This document shows, piece after piece, positions 1 to 12,445 of a stretch of DNA of 64,000 bases. The stretch comes from Sipunculus nudus (taxonomy: Eukaryota; Annelida; Sipuncula; Golfingiida; Sipunculidae). The notes beneath the pieces are model-generated. The model was not told where the DNA came from and searched no databases. It saw nothing but the letters and a program-made list of their open reading frames with translations. The DNA lies in assembly GCA_026874595.1 (NCBI GenBank), contig CM049319.1, positions 19,013,101 to 19,077,100 on the forward strand, written 5' to 3'. Every line of letters starts with the position of its first letter. Within the stretch, counting starts at the first letter, position 1. A program made the position numbers and the translations under genes.

Positions 1-1394
1 CTTTGCCATCGCTCCAATATAAAGGTCAGTCGATGACATTACTTGGCCAAGACGTGATGGTCAAATCGAATATGGAATAGCAAAATCCATACAACGTTGA
101 CTTGCATAAAATTTTTCTCTCTTTGCGTACTTGACAATGGCTCAAAGTAGGATGCCATTAAAAGGACACTTCAGCTCAGTTAAAAGCACTCAAGTCGGTA
201 CAGGAATCGTTTTATATCTTCCAAACAGGACAATGTGACAAAATATCCCCACGGTAGAACATGTATAGGGTCGTACTCAAAGACCACTTTTTGTCCAGAC
301 CCAGTGTAAACCATAGGCAAAGTGTCTAGTCTTTATTGTAACAAAAGACATTATTTATCCTATATCATAATATAAGTTAAGATTGTTGGCGTGGTCCAAA
401 ATCAGCGTTTTAATAATTTGAACCTTGCCGACACACGTCCACTTGCAACCAAACCCTTTCTGCAGATGAATGTCGCTTGGACGCTTTCCTCGATTTACTT
501 TCGTCTCGTCCCCGTGCCTTTATCGAACCCTGACAGGTTTATTTCTGGACCAATCATTTGGGTTGCCATTTTGCGTATACACCAAAACACGGATGTCACG
601 GGATTTATGTCGATATGATATGTACACCGCTAGTAAATATAGCATTTAAAACACGAATATAACAGACATTTACACCTTGCTAATTTAGCCTTTTCTTTAT
701 TTCACAGCGGATAATTTTACCTCACTTATACTTATTAATTTAGTCGGTTTATAGTTTTTTTCGAATCTGAACAGACAGGGGCATTAAGCATAGAAATACA
801 ATAAAAATATCTGTTCGAAACTATACATACATACCCGGCTGCAGTCGATTAGAAGTAAAATATCTGACTTGAAGCAGAGAGACCGTAAGAACAAATCATA
901 ACCGAAGACCCAGTAATTATACCCAGTAATGTTGATGATAACCATCAGGTACGGGAGACACCGGGCCTTGGTCACAACAGTACATAAAAGAAAAATACCG
1001 AGTCCTACTGCTTTATCAAATCAAAATTGATTTCTGCGGATGACAAAGATATAGCATTACAAAAATGGGAGCTGTTAACTCAAGCATATTATAGAAAAAA
1101 ACTACACTGCATAAATGGGAAAAAAGATGTTTGGAATCAAGTGATCATTTGCTTGTGATAATGACATTAAATATTAAATACATAGACATTTATTTCCATG
1201 GAAAATACAAAATTTTCCGTTTCTTTATTAACACACTGGTATCTATACTACACTTAAGCATATATTTATATGATTCATTTGAATAAAACTTGTTTACGAC
1301 TTAGATCTGACAAAAAAAGTCAGAGTTATCATTAACTTGTGTTAAATAATAAAACAATAATGTTCTCCTTCATACCCTGTCGGACTACTTTATT
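1..1394. other. Left flank of gene A, no gene recognised
   Basis: AT-rich DNA downstream of gene A's stop codon. The small open frames at 391-618 and 784-975 resemble nothing I know and lack gene-like context. It probably holds the gene A 3' UTR and intergenic DNA. Confidence 0.5.
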
Positions 1395-1706
1395 CTAATG
1401 ATTTAAATCAAAGAGATCGGCGTATTTATCTTGTCTGATGAATGCCGACTGTTTAATATATGACGGCCTGTAGGACGCCCGTCTCTTCCGCATTCTCGCG
1501 TTCTGTGGTTCAACAAAAGCTTCTTTCTTGGTCGCCAATTTGCTTTCTTCGCTTGACGTCACATCCGTTTGGTTTGTGTTTCTTCTTTTAATGCATGGAA
1601 GGGCCAACATATCCATAAAAAATTCGAAAAATTCAAAAATAGTCAGAACAGAAAATCCTGCCAGTAATCCGAGCAGTCCTCCGACATCGGAAAATAATTT
1701 CTCCTC
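1395..1706 (-). CDS. Gene A exon 12: TM2 with G-F-S filter and cytosolic tail
   Basis: It encodes EEKLFSDVGGLLGLLAGFSV and LTIFEFFEFF, the TM2 pore helix with the G-x-S selectivity filter. The tail has a basic RKRRAS segment and ends YADLFDLNH. The stop TAG at 1397-1395 is followed two bases later by AATAAA, a possible poly(A) signal. The 312-nt length equals the last exon of gene B. Confidence 0.92.
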   Translation of the reverse strand, partial: EEKLFSDVGGLLGLLAGFSVLTIFEFFEFFMDMLALPCIKRRNTNQTDVTSSEESKLATKKEAFVEPQNARMRKRRASYRPSYIKQSAFIRQDKYADLFDLNH

Positions 1707-1952
1707 CTGAAATATGAAAAAAGTTTTTTTTAATTTTTGTCTAGAACACACAACATGTAACGAACGCACCGTCGGCCGATCTTGTCGTCAAACGATGTGC
1801 ATGACCTTTTTCTCTTTCCACATTACAGACAGTGGTAGTAAAACATAATATAATTTTAGTAGACAGATAGATTAGATAGACAGAATAGATAAATAGACAG
1901 ATAATAAAAACAGACAGAGATTAGACAAACAGATAGATAGATATATATAGAT

Positions 1953-1995
<43 letters not shown>

Positions 1996-4900
1996 CATAT
2001 TAGACAGATATATTAAATAGATAGTGAGATAAGAGAGATTAGAAAGCTAGATAGATAGATAGATAGATAAATAGATAGAAAGATGGATTTGATAGATGGA
2101 TAGCGAGAGAGATAGAGAGATTAGATAGCTGGCTAGCTAGACAGATAGCTAGATAGATAGATAGATAGACAGATATAGACATATAGCTAAATATATAGAT
2201 AGATAGACAGATATAGAGAGATAGCTAGATAGATAGACAGATAGAAAGAGAGATAACCAGCTAGACAGATAGACAGACAGACAGATGGGGTATACAGCCT
2301 TGAGAATAAGGTCAAGAACACATGTAAATAACAGGTGCAAATCGTAATATAGTAATAGTAATATTGTGCAAATATTTAAGCTTTTAAACATCAGCTGTAT
2401 TGGTTTCAACCGGAAATAGAATAACAGAAAAAATGAAAGAATAAAAATTGACATCGATGATTGAGTGGTGGCTTTGCGATTTCCTACTATAGTTTTACCA
2501 AGTGCCTTATTTCCACACAAGAACTATCATAAAAAACTCTCACACTGATAACAGCCGATCACTCTCACAACCAGGGTTAACTACTCACGCCGTAAGCTGG
2601 TTTCTCCTCTACAGATTTGAGATTCATGTCTTGGTAGTAAACATCAACTCTTAAAACGTTACGTTCGTACTTTTTGGTGTCATTTGGGTCGTTGAACAAA
2701 GTCGGTACTACTCCAGAAAACTGCTTTCTCAAAGCATCCTAAGAAAATATAACTTCTATATTATGCTTAAATAAGTCTGATATTTGTTCTTATTGGTTGA
2801 ATACTTATTGGTTTTATTAAACAATTATTCGAAGTTGAGACATTTACAATCTTCAGTTTTAAATATAAATGAATAAATAAATAAATAATGATAATAATAT
2901 CATTTGTTATAATATATCCAGATTACAAGATTACGCTCAAGACATATAAGAATACATTATATCAATCACAAACATATATATATATATTTTAATTTTCGTT
3001 ATTTATTTATTTTTTATTCATCTTAAACATTATACATCTTTAACATACATTTTTATTTGTTTAACGATGATAATTATACAAAACATTTTTCCTACCATTT
3101 AAGTAGTATATCACAGTAGAATTACCTAAAAAGTGGGTCTTAAATGCACATTCAGATTTATCAAAAGACAGGTTTCTTTTCAAATATCACCTGCCTCATT
3201 TGTTTTAAAGAATTAATTATCACGGCGCTGGTGGCAATTCTGTATTGACACCAAACAGCAATGACTTATCTGATACCTTTTGTATCTCAAGCTATCTGAA
3301 ATATTTAGGGTTTTTTTCATTCAGGTTATTAAAGAAAAAATCCCTAGCGATCGCTCGGCGATACCAGATATCTAATAATCATGTAAACCTCCTCAACTTC
3401 AGGTATAAAAGCTATACCTTTATAGTTTAGGCATCATCATACTAACAAGACTGTAAATGCTGTTTTTTATCAGGCCATGAATTATCCAGTCACTCTGGCG
3501 TCTATTTCAAGAATAATCAACTCGAAAATAAGAACGGTTTGGGGGATATAAAAATTTGTTCGGATAATTGAGGTTATGGATCCGCGAAATCAGGTTTGTT
3601 CAAAAGAAGTATACTGCTAGTACGTTGATATATACGTTGGTCATATCAATACCAACTTTCCACATGTTATTCCTGGCATACAGTTACGTTATCTCGTCAA
3701 ATAAGTTTTAATTATCGTTCATCTTATATTCCTTTCAAAAGCAGCGAAGCATTTAGTAAAGGGAAAATTTCGGTTCCTTACTTTTAATTTCGGAACAAAA
3801 AATAAGGAAATTCGAGGTCCTACTGTAGGAAATAAAACCAATCAAAGGACTCGGGGAAAAACTTGTTTTGCGCGGCTGACTGGCTGCCGGAGCACGTCTT
3901 GTGCTAAGCAAAATGTTTGGCATTGCTTGGAGGTCATCGAGAACGTGACCAGTCAAATAAAGCCTAATAAACCTGTCCCGTTCCTGGTGGTTGTGTTCTT
4001 GTTCAGACGGCCTGTGAACAGTGTATTCTTAAAATTTTGTTCGTTGGATTTGATTGCCAGTTTTCATTTCAGCTCGAAGACTTTCAGTTTTGTTATTTAT
4101 CCATGAAATAGACACCAGAGCGGCCCACTGAATGAAAGTTTGTGAAAAGCTTAGCTGAAGATGAGACATTAGACTTTGGATATTGAAATAGAGGGGGTTC
4201 ATATAAAAGAGAAAATGAAAGCGCCAAGGGGAAAGGCATGATATAGAAGCACTGTAATGCTGCAATCTGGGGTAGTAATTCGTTATTGTGTATTATTTTG
4301 TACCTCTCAGATGTTTTAGGTAAAAAAAGAGACGCGTCCCGATCTGTGCCCCCGCTAAAGCCGTCCCGTTAAACCTTATCTGTATAAGTTCGGTTGAGCC
4401 ATCAGCATTAAATCAAAGAACTTAAAAGCCTACATCCGATAGGCTGCACCAACCCGCTTCTTTAAACGCTACCTACCCTCGGCTTATATGAAATACTTAC
4501 GCGGTAAGTATCTGATGGCCAAGAGCACGCGTGTACAGTGTTTGGTAGTTAGATTCTCTATGGATAGAAAAGGATAATTTGAATAATAGTTATATTGAAC
4601 TTAAACGGAAGGCAAATTTTCAACATTATAGTCCACTGAGTTATCCCTATACGATCTATCGTTAAACCACGCCTATAAAATTACCAACTTGAAATCTGTA
4701 TGCGAGGTGGTCCCTATTGCTCCCCACACGTGTTTGCATTCACTTATTCGGCCTATATTGCGAGCTTCATTCGTGCATAGGTGCATCACTTTATATTTAT
4801 AAAAATTCATTTATGATGTTCCTGAATCCGGATGATGTGCCTATTCCACACAAAAATCTAATCGATTTTTCATTGGCCTATACAATCACCCAAAAAAAAA

Positions 4901-7900
4901 AACATACACACCCGCACCAATGGGGATGAATGCAAACTCTTCTAGTGGATGCAATAAAACGCTTAATATAATGCAATAAAGTTCAAGTTACAAAATTCAA
5001 AGCCATATACGGCCTACTGTGAAATTAACAAAATAACAAGGTTGCTTATTTTAACTTGCCTGCATGAACGGGGACATTTGCTTTTAATTTGGTTTTCCCG
5101 ATACATGTTGTTAACCTCGTATCTACAGTCATCTAAAATATAACAATATTCCTTGTGTACAATGCCTTATCTACAGGCGGTTTTAGGTAGGCAACCCAAT
5201 GACCTTACAAACCTTTAAAATATTAATTATTTTCTACAAAGTTCCAGGAATAAGTTTCAGTTGTACTGTAAAATTATAAGTACAATGCCTGGTATTATTT
5301 TCTGATATAAAAGTTTTCTTTTTAAAGCAAAGGCCCCCTTTTAAATAAATTCTAGAGCCGCCTCTATTGCGTGCTCCACAAAATAACTAAAGCCTTGAAC
5401 AGCTTATTCTTCGGACTTAAAGCTTGAATAAAATTTTCAAAATGGCATAATATCTTATTTTTACAATATCCTTTAACATGATTAAAAAAATTAACAATAA
5501 GTTGAAGAATAATTTACTTAACATTTAAAGTCAAGATAAAATAAAAATAATACGATAAAATATTTAATCTAAGCATAAACATTAAAATTCCTGTGTTGAC
5601 AAAAAATCAGAATTAATATTTGTCACACTTACAAGGGCATGCATGTATGATACATTATAAGATGCAACAAAGCTACATTATATAACTAAAATTCATTGTA
5701 TAACCAAGATACATTATCTGACTAAGCTATATGTAACATGACACTAAACAAACTATGTCAAAGTAAGAACTGCGTGCTTTCTTTCAATATCGTGCTGTAG
5801 CAAGTTATGTCGAGTTATTTTGAGGATTTAACAAATGTTGAATATAAAAACAGCTCACGTACTTTAAATCTTGAATAATAATTCAAAAGAGCTATTATGT
5901 CTTATTTTTAAAATGTTTAACATATTTGTAACAAGTTTTACAATAAATAGCAGGAAAAAAAATGCTTACAATTTCATTAACATTAATGTTGAAAAATGCA
6001 CAAAATGTTTCTTTTGAAAAATAAAAGAAATTAAGCTAAAAACAATTCCAGTTTCCAATCAGTCCTGACAAGTTTTACCTTGGGTTATATTTTTGATGTC
6101 ACACGTGCGGACGTTGTCATAGTTAAATGCGTTGCCGTATTTTGGAACCATTGATTCAGCACAACCACATCTCTTGATCACGTGACTTTGGTAACAAGTC
6201 TTAAAGCAGGCCTGAAATAATTATGATATAAAATATGCCTGCTGGCCCGTATAATTGGGTACATTATCCGCATGTATCTTGCAAGTTCAACTTCGACCGA
6301 AATAGTCTTTAGACTGATTTGATGATTATTTTTCATGTGCAGGTTAAAATATGTTAACAATCATTATACCTATACAATGTAACAACCAGACTGAATATTA
6401 CCTTAATAAGAACGTTTTTGAAGTTATTAGGGAAAACATAAACATCATACTTTTTTTATTATATTGTTAAATTATCATTAATTTGGGATTTTACTGTCAA
6501 GAAAATTGTTGTTATAGATATAGCTGAGTCGGTTTTTTTTCAGCATAGTCTCCTGGTAATACAAGGAATTAATCTAAGTAAAAAAAAATTCAATTAAGTG
6601 AAATTTCGTCCTTAACCATATTATTGTTTGCTATTCGCATTAAAAAACACACATCTTCATATATCACTATTATACTTTTGTACCTTTATACGAGGCTATG
6701 AAGAAAAAAACTTGTCTCAAGTACATTGAATGACCACTAGATGACACTGATTATAACATAAATTATTTCAGTAAAAATTAATTTTCACGATTTTAAGAAA
6801 TATCCCCTCATACAATAAAATAAAGGAACATAGCAAGCAGAGCGGCAAGGAAGAGACGTATCCAATGGAAACCAGATGTAGTAGTACATACCAAAGTACT
6901 ATATTTGACCGGGAACTGTTCCTCAAACACGTTGAGATGATGCCTGGGTAACTTTGGGTCTACACAGTCTCCGTAAGGATCCGGTATTCTGATGATCTGA
7001 ACCTGATGACCAGACAGAATTTATTGATTAACTTTTGAATTCATTCATGCAAATATTTTTTTTTAATTTTGGGGGAGGGGATGCAATAACCGCCTACATT
7101 TTTTAAAATGCTAACCTAACATAGTATATGTACATCTGCAGAATTCCTTTCGGGTTTCGGACTACATGAAACTGACAGGGCAGTATCACACGCTTCCTCT
7201 CATTTTATATCCTGGCATTAACCAGGCCCGGTAACTAATGCACCTGCGGACCCTGGGTTGATAATCGTCCCATTCCAAGATCATACCACCGAGGGACTCC
7301 CGAAAGGCGCACTCGTTTGTGAGTGAAACACGACCGTTTGGCGTGGCCTTCGCATTAAACCTGCAGAGCAATCACCCTGGGCGGGAGCCGACCATGAAAA
7401 ATTTCGCCGCCTCGGCTGGGATGCGAACTCACGATCTCCCGGCTTGAGTCCTGAGCTTTCCCGGCTTGAATCCTGCGCTCAATTCCTGAGCCACAGAAGC
7501 CGGTTTCAAAAAAACATTATATGCATGGACGGTATGGGAGCTGTGGGGGTTCCATACATCTTGAGTATATTTTCCTATTTGATTATTAACATTTAATCAC
7601 ATTATAATACATAACTATAAAATGTTCTCAATGAAATTTCTTAGTAAGGTAAACACGAACAATTGATTACAATACGATCGGGGTTTCCTCATTCTGCGTT
7701 AGTGATATGTACTAATTGCTGCTTTATTTTTTAAAGTAGTAGAAATTTTTAAAAGTTTAAAATTTGCTATATTATTATTGTATATTGTCAAAGAAATTCT
7801 ATGTCAGATTTGTTAGCTCTAAGCCGAAATCTACATAAATTAATACCTCAGAATCAACTCAGAAATGTTTTATTTTGACGATTATCAATTTGATCTTTGG

Positions 7901-10900
7901 TTAGCCCTGTCTAGCCCTGGAAGATTATATTTGAAAATGGGAAAATGTGTACCTTTTTAATGCCGACAGATGTAGCGTATCCAGGTGACACGAGAATTCC
8001 CTCCTCCTCCGGAAATGGCTTCTTGTCTTGGTCGTGAATGACGACTCTGGCTCCGGCTGAGTCTCCTATAGCCTCAACGTACTCGTCCTGGCCAATGTTC
8101 AGTACCAGGGATAAACCTAAAATAAAATTTTAAATAATCCTCAGGAAAGAGTTATTTCAAAATGGAGCTGATAAATGTACAAGTATTTGAGACAATTTAT
8201 TCTACAAGTGATTCGAAAAAATATTCCATAACAATATGTTGTCGAGAGGTGCCCCCCTACCGTTTTTCCGTCCTATCTTGCTCAAAGTGTACACAGATCC
8301 GTTTGACTTCCATCCAGAGTTAAAGATATAGCAGTTCCCATGGACAGTATTGTAGAAAAAGGTGAAAGCGCTGCATCAAATAATAATTAATTATGTTAAA
8401 TTATTAACTGGTGTAACCTATACTCAGCGAGCAGTCATTCATTTCGCAATTTGCAATGTCTTGTAAGCAATAAAATAACTAACAATACGTATGTCTTTTT
8501 TGTTTTTAACAGTTCATTTTAGACATGACCCAGTATTGCAGCAAAACCTGTGATACAAATATATAACAGTATCATATAATCTGTTTTTTTTTACGGTTCT
8601 CTATTTTCTTATAAAAAAAAGTACACTCATTGCCAGCGCACCTTCATTTCTCGCTGGAATGGTCTTTAAAACCATATATCGCCGCCTAAGAACTTGAGTG
8701 TCTGGTTATATTTTTTCCGATTACTCAAAGCAACAGGGGCAAATTCGTCGATATAGGAAACCATGATTCGTTGTGTGTTGATGCGAAACTTGAAGCGATC
8801 CACGTTTAAGTTAAAGGAATGACTCCATATTTCCGTCTGCACGGCAGTTTATAACAACTGAATGTGAATTATTGGCCGTATATGATTATACATCCTATTG
8901 AGAACGGGTATATGTGAAAGGATAAAGAAGGATAAAGGTGTAAAATTCATTACACCTTTCAACGTACTCATCTTTACAACTGGAACCATCATATTTGCAA
9001 CTCAAGATGAACTCGGACTGCCGGAAACCAAGGGCTTTCTTTTCCTCCTCCGGAAGATCGGCAGGAACCTCAGTAACTTGTTCCTCCTTTGCAAAGATTC
9101 TCTGGTTTGGATGCGTTCTGGGAACTTGCTCCCCGGTATGGGCTGCGGGCCTGGGGGATCAGTGGTTGTTTTATCTGTTGTTTCTGGGTGAGTACTCTTC
9201 ATTGTTGAAGGTTTCGTCGTCACCGTTGTACTCCTAATTGAACTTTGTTCCGTAGTTCCTTCAGTGCTTATGTAATTGGTTGTGACTTGCACGGTAGAGA
9301 GTCCCGTGGTTCTTTCAGTAGTGTGCATGGTTGAAGGGAGGGAATAAAAGCCAGTTGTCTGCATGGTAGATGGCGTTGCTGTTGCGATTGTGGTTCCGGG
9401 AACTGCAGTGACTCCTGCATTAAATTAAAGCTCTCTGTCTTTCTGCCTTCATGACTTTATGACAACTAGTATTTCTGTCAGGTAGCTCTCTGTACTTACC
9501 CATGTGTCCGTCTCCTCAGGATATAAACATCTGAGTTATCAGCCTGTCTGTAAGCAGGCCTATCAATCTGTCGTTCAAAATGATCGTCATCTTTTTATTC
9601 GTCAGTCTTTCTGAATGTCTCTGTCTACTACACTTACTTAAAAAGCCAGCGGCAGCTACGCAGTTCAATAATTACATATCAATGTTAATGTAACAACATT
9701 GTCATTAAACAGTAAAACCTAAACCTACATTCGGTAAGGGCAATCCTAGTTTGACTAACACTTAATAAGCACTGAAATTGACAAATTATCGTGCTGAGAG
9801 AACAACAATTGTCATTTTTTAAACATTGAATTAAAAAAAGATAGTATTAGGTAAAGTTTGTTTTAACTGCTTAATCCTCCGTCGTTTGTCCGCGTTTGTC
9901 CGTCCTTTCGTTCTTCCGTCCTGCCTCCTTCTTTCACCATATATCTCTACAACCCCTGCTGCTTTCCTCATCAAATGTTGTATACCTACTTTTCACATGA
10001 TTGGCGTGTCATTATATTATGTAAGTGGCGCCTTTTATGTCAAACTACTTTCTGGAATCCAAACTGACCCTTTTCCTTCAGATAAGTCAGTAAAAAAGAA
10101 ATACATTAGGTTTCAGATCATATACAAGAATTCTTTGGAGCTAAGTGAGTTAAAATGAATACTACATTGATTAGAATAGACCTTTTCGACGAGCATGCTC
10201 ATTGTCCATAACGATCTTTTGCAGGGTTCGGGTCCAATTGTCCAGCATAAAAAATTTTGTCAAAAATGAAATAAATACATACTAGAAACTCCGGGAAGAA
10301 CCTCACAGGTAAAGAAAAGCTTTTATTACTTTGAAGCCTCATAGATATAACAGGTTACACTTTTTATTTAAAAAAACCCGAACATTCAGTGTCAATTATC
10401 GACGACAGGTGTCGCATGTGTAACGGGAAAGGTCTTGTACCGTGCACAATCTTTCACCTTTCATCTATTGAACTCTTCCACTAATCATTACTAGATTTTC
10501 CTGACATATTGATCACATGATTTACCTTTCATTATAAACTGCGGGTTCAGCAACTGTCGCTGATCTAAAATAGTCGGATGATAGACACGATGAGGGGACT
10601 ATTTGAGCCTCTGTCACCTTTAATTTTAGAAATACTCATAGCCAGTGGTCATTTGTCTTTTAAATAGCATTTTTGAGTGGAAACTACACACCTATATATT
10701 TACTGCACAGTGCTAGACGGTCTTTGGAACAATCTTCCGTCTTCCATCTGTAGCTTTTCTTTGTGTCCAGAATGACGCATGAGCGTCGTCTGTCTGGCTC
10801 TCCGCTTTCCCAGTTATTATAACTAACTTGGTGTTTACCCCAGTAGTACTTGTTGTTACTTTTCTGCAGCAGTCCAATCAATGCTTTATTGGAGCTGTAG

Positions 10901-11063
10901 AATTAAAACAAAAGGATATAGTATTTTCTATGAATCGAGGAAACACAATTAATATGCCTTGTTTAGACAATAAAACATTTTGAGTCAGGATCATTTAATG
11001 AACTGGTACATATTTTGTTGTGGTTGGCTGTCCTGTGTTTTCTGATTCGTTATGTATTTGTTT

Positions 11064-11135
<72 letters not shown>

Positions 11136-12380
11136 TTAATATAATATATGATTCTATTATTATTGTTGTTAAATAAAAAAATGAGAAAAAAATTAACAGA
11201 CAAATAGAAAGTTGAAAATATGGAAGGCCCTGAATGTCTGACCGGATCAGTGTAGTTGAATAGGTGTTTATATACGTTTGTTTCATGTTCCATACTTTCG
11301 ATTATTCAAACGGTCATTATGGAAGTAAACGCATCATGGAAGAAATTTAAATACCGGCGACGTGCGCAACATCAGGAAGCATGATGAAAAAAAGTGTTAT
11401 ACGTCACATATCAGTCTCAGTATATACTACAACAGGAAATACAGGCATGCAGTTTACCCCTGTTAAAAACTGCCACAAGATCTTTGTTTGACCTACTAAT
11501 TAGTTAACATTGTCACTAGCAACCAATGATTACGTACAAACTCATTTAAGAAAGTCATTGTTTATGTGTATGTTTGTCTTAATCTGGCATTCCATCCGGA
11601 CGTTTACAACAGCAAGACATGTTATCTTAAGAAATAAACGCGCAAATATGGTTCAAAAACTTCTTTTGGTCCAGCAAAATACATCGCATCAGGAGTACAC
11701 TTTAATACGTCACTTCAATCAGCCACAGGAGGAGTTGCACATACACAGATCCTTTTGTATGTACGTTACATAATCCCTTGGCGTTACCGGGAAGACTGAA
11801 ATTTTGCTTTGGTATTTTTTCCCCGGAGTAATATTTGCTGATTGTTAAGACTTACGCCGAGAGTATTTTATTATTTACTTCACAAACTGTAACGTTATTG
11901 TGTGATTTTACATACCCTCATGTTTGTAATATTGGCTCAGGGTTTTGACTTACATTAAGGATTGCTTTTGACTTACAGGACTTTAATATTTGGTTATCGC
12001 TTTGGCTTATCTCCAGGAATAAAACTCCCCCCCCCCCATTGTTTTTTTTAAATTCCATAAACAATAATATTCGCTTTACGTTTTTACGTTTTGACTAAAT
12101 TTCCCAGAGAACGTAATGCTTGTTTGCTGACTTTCCCACGGAGATTTGACTTACATCGATGACTAATATTTGCTTAACGCTCTCAGTTACCTCGCAGACT
12201 GCAATGTTTGTTGAGTGTTTTGCCAAGCTATAGCCTCAGGCGAGTCTATAACGGCTAGAGACATTCCGATTGAGTTGCATTTGCTCAAGGCTTCATTACG
12301 TTCGTATTTCTCGTCACTGTACAGAGTATAGCAGAACCCACTTGTTGGCTCTATTGTCTGGCTGTTACAAGTCTGGACTG

Positions 12381-12445
<65 letters not shown>

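Noticed and set aside
391-975. Two small frames in the left flank.
   Set aside because: No homology that I recognise, no splice or promoter context, and lengths expected by chance.
2149-2520. Leu/Ser/Tyr-rich 123-residue frame resembling a membrane protein.
   Set aside because: Low-complexity reading of the GATA/GACA array in a gene A intron.
10991-11293. Two overlapping open frames of Tyr/Ile residues.
   Set aside because: They exist only because of the (TA)n microsatellite. The same holds for frames at 12365-12559, 17033-17239, 20795-21055 and 20956-21447.
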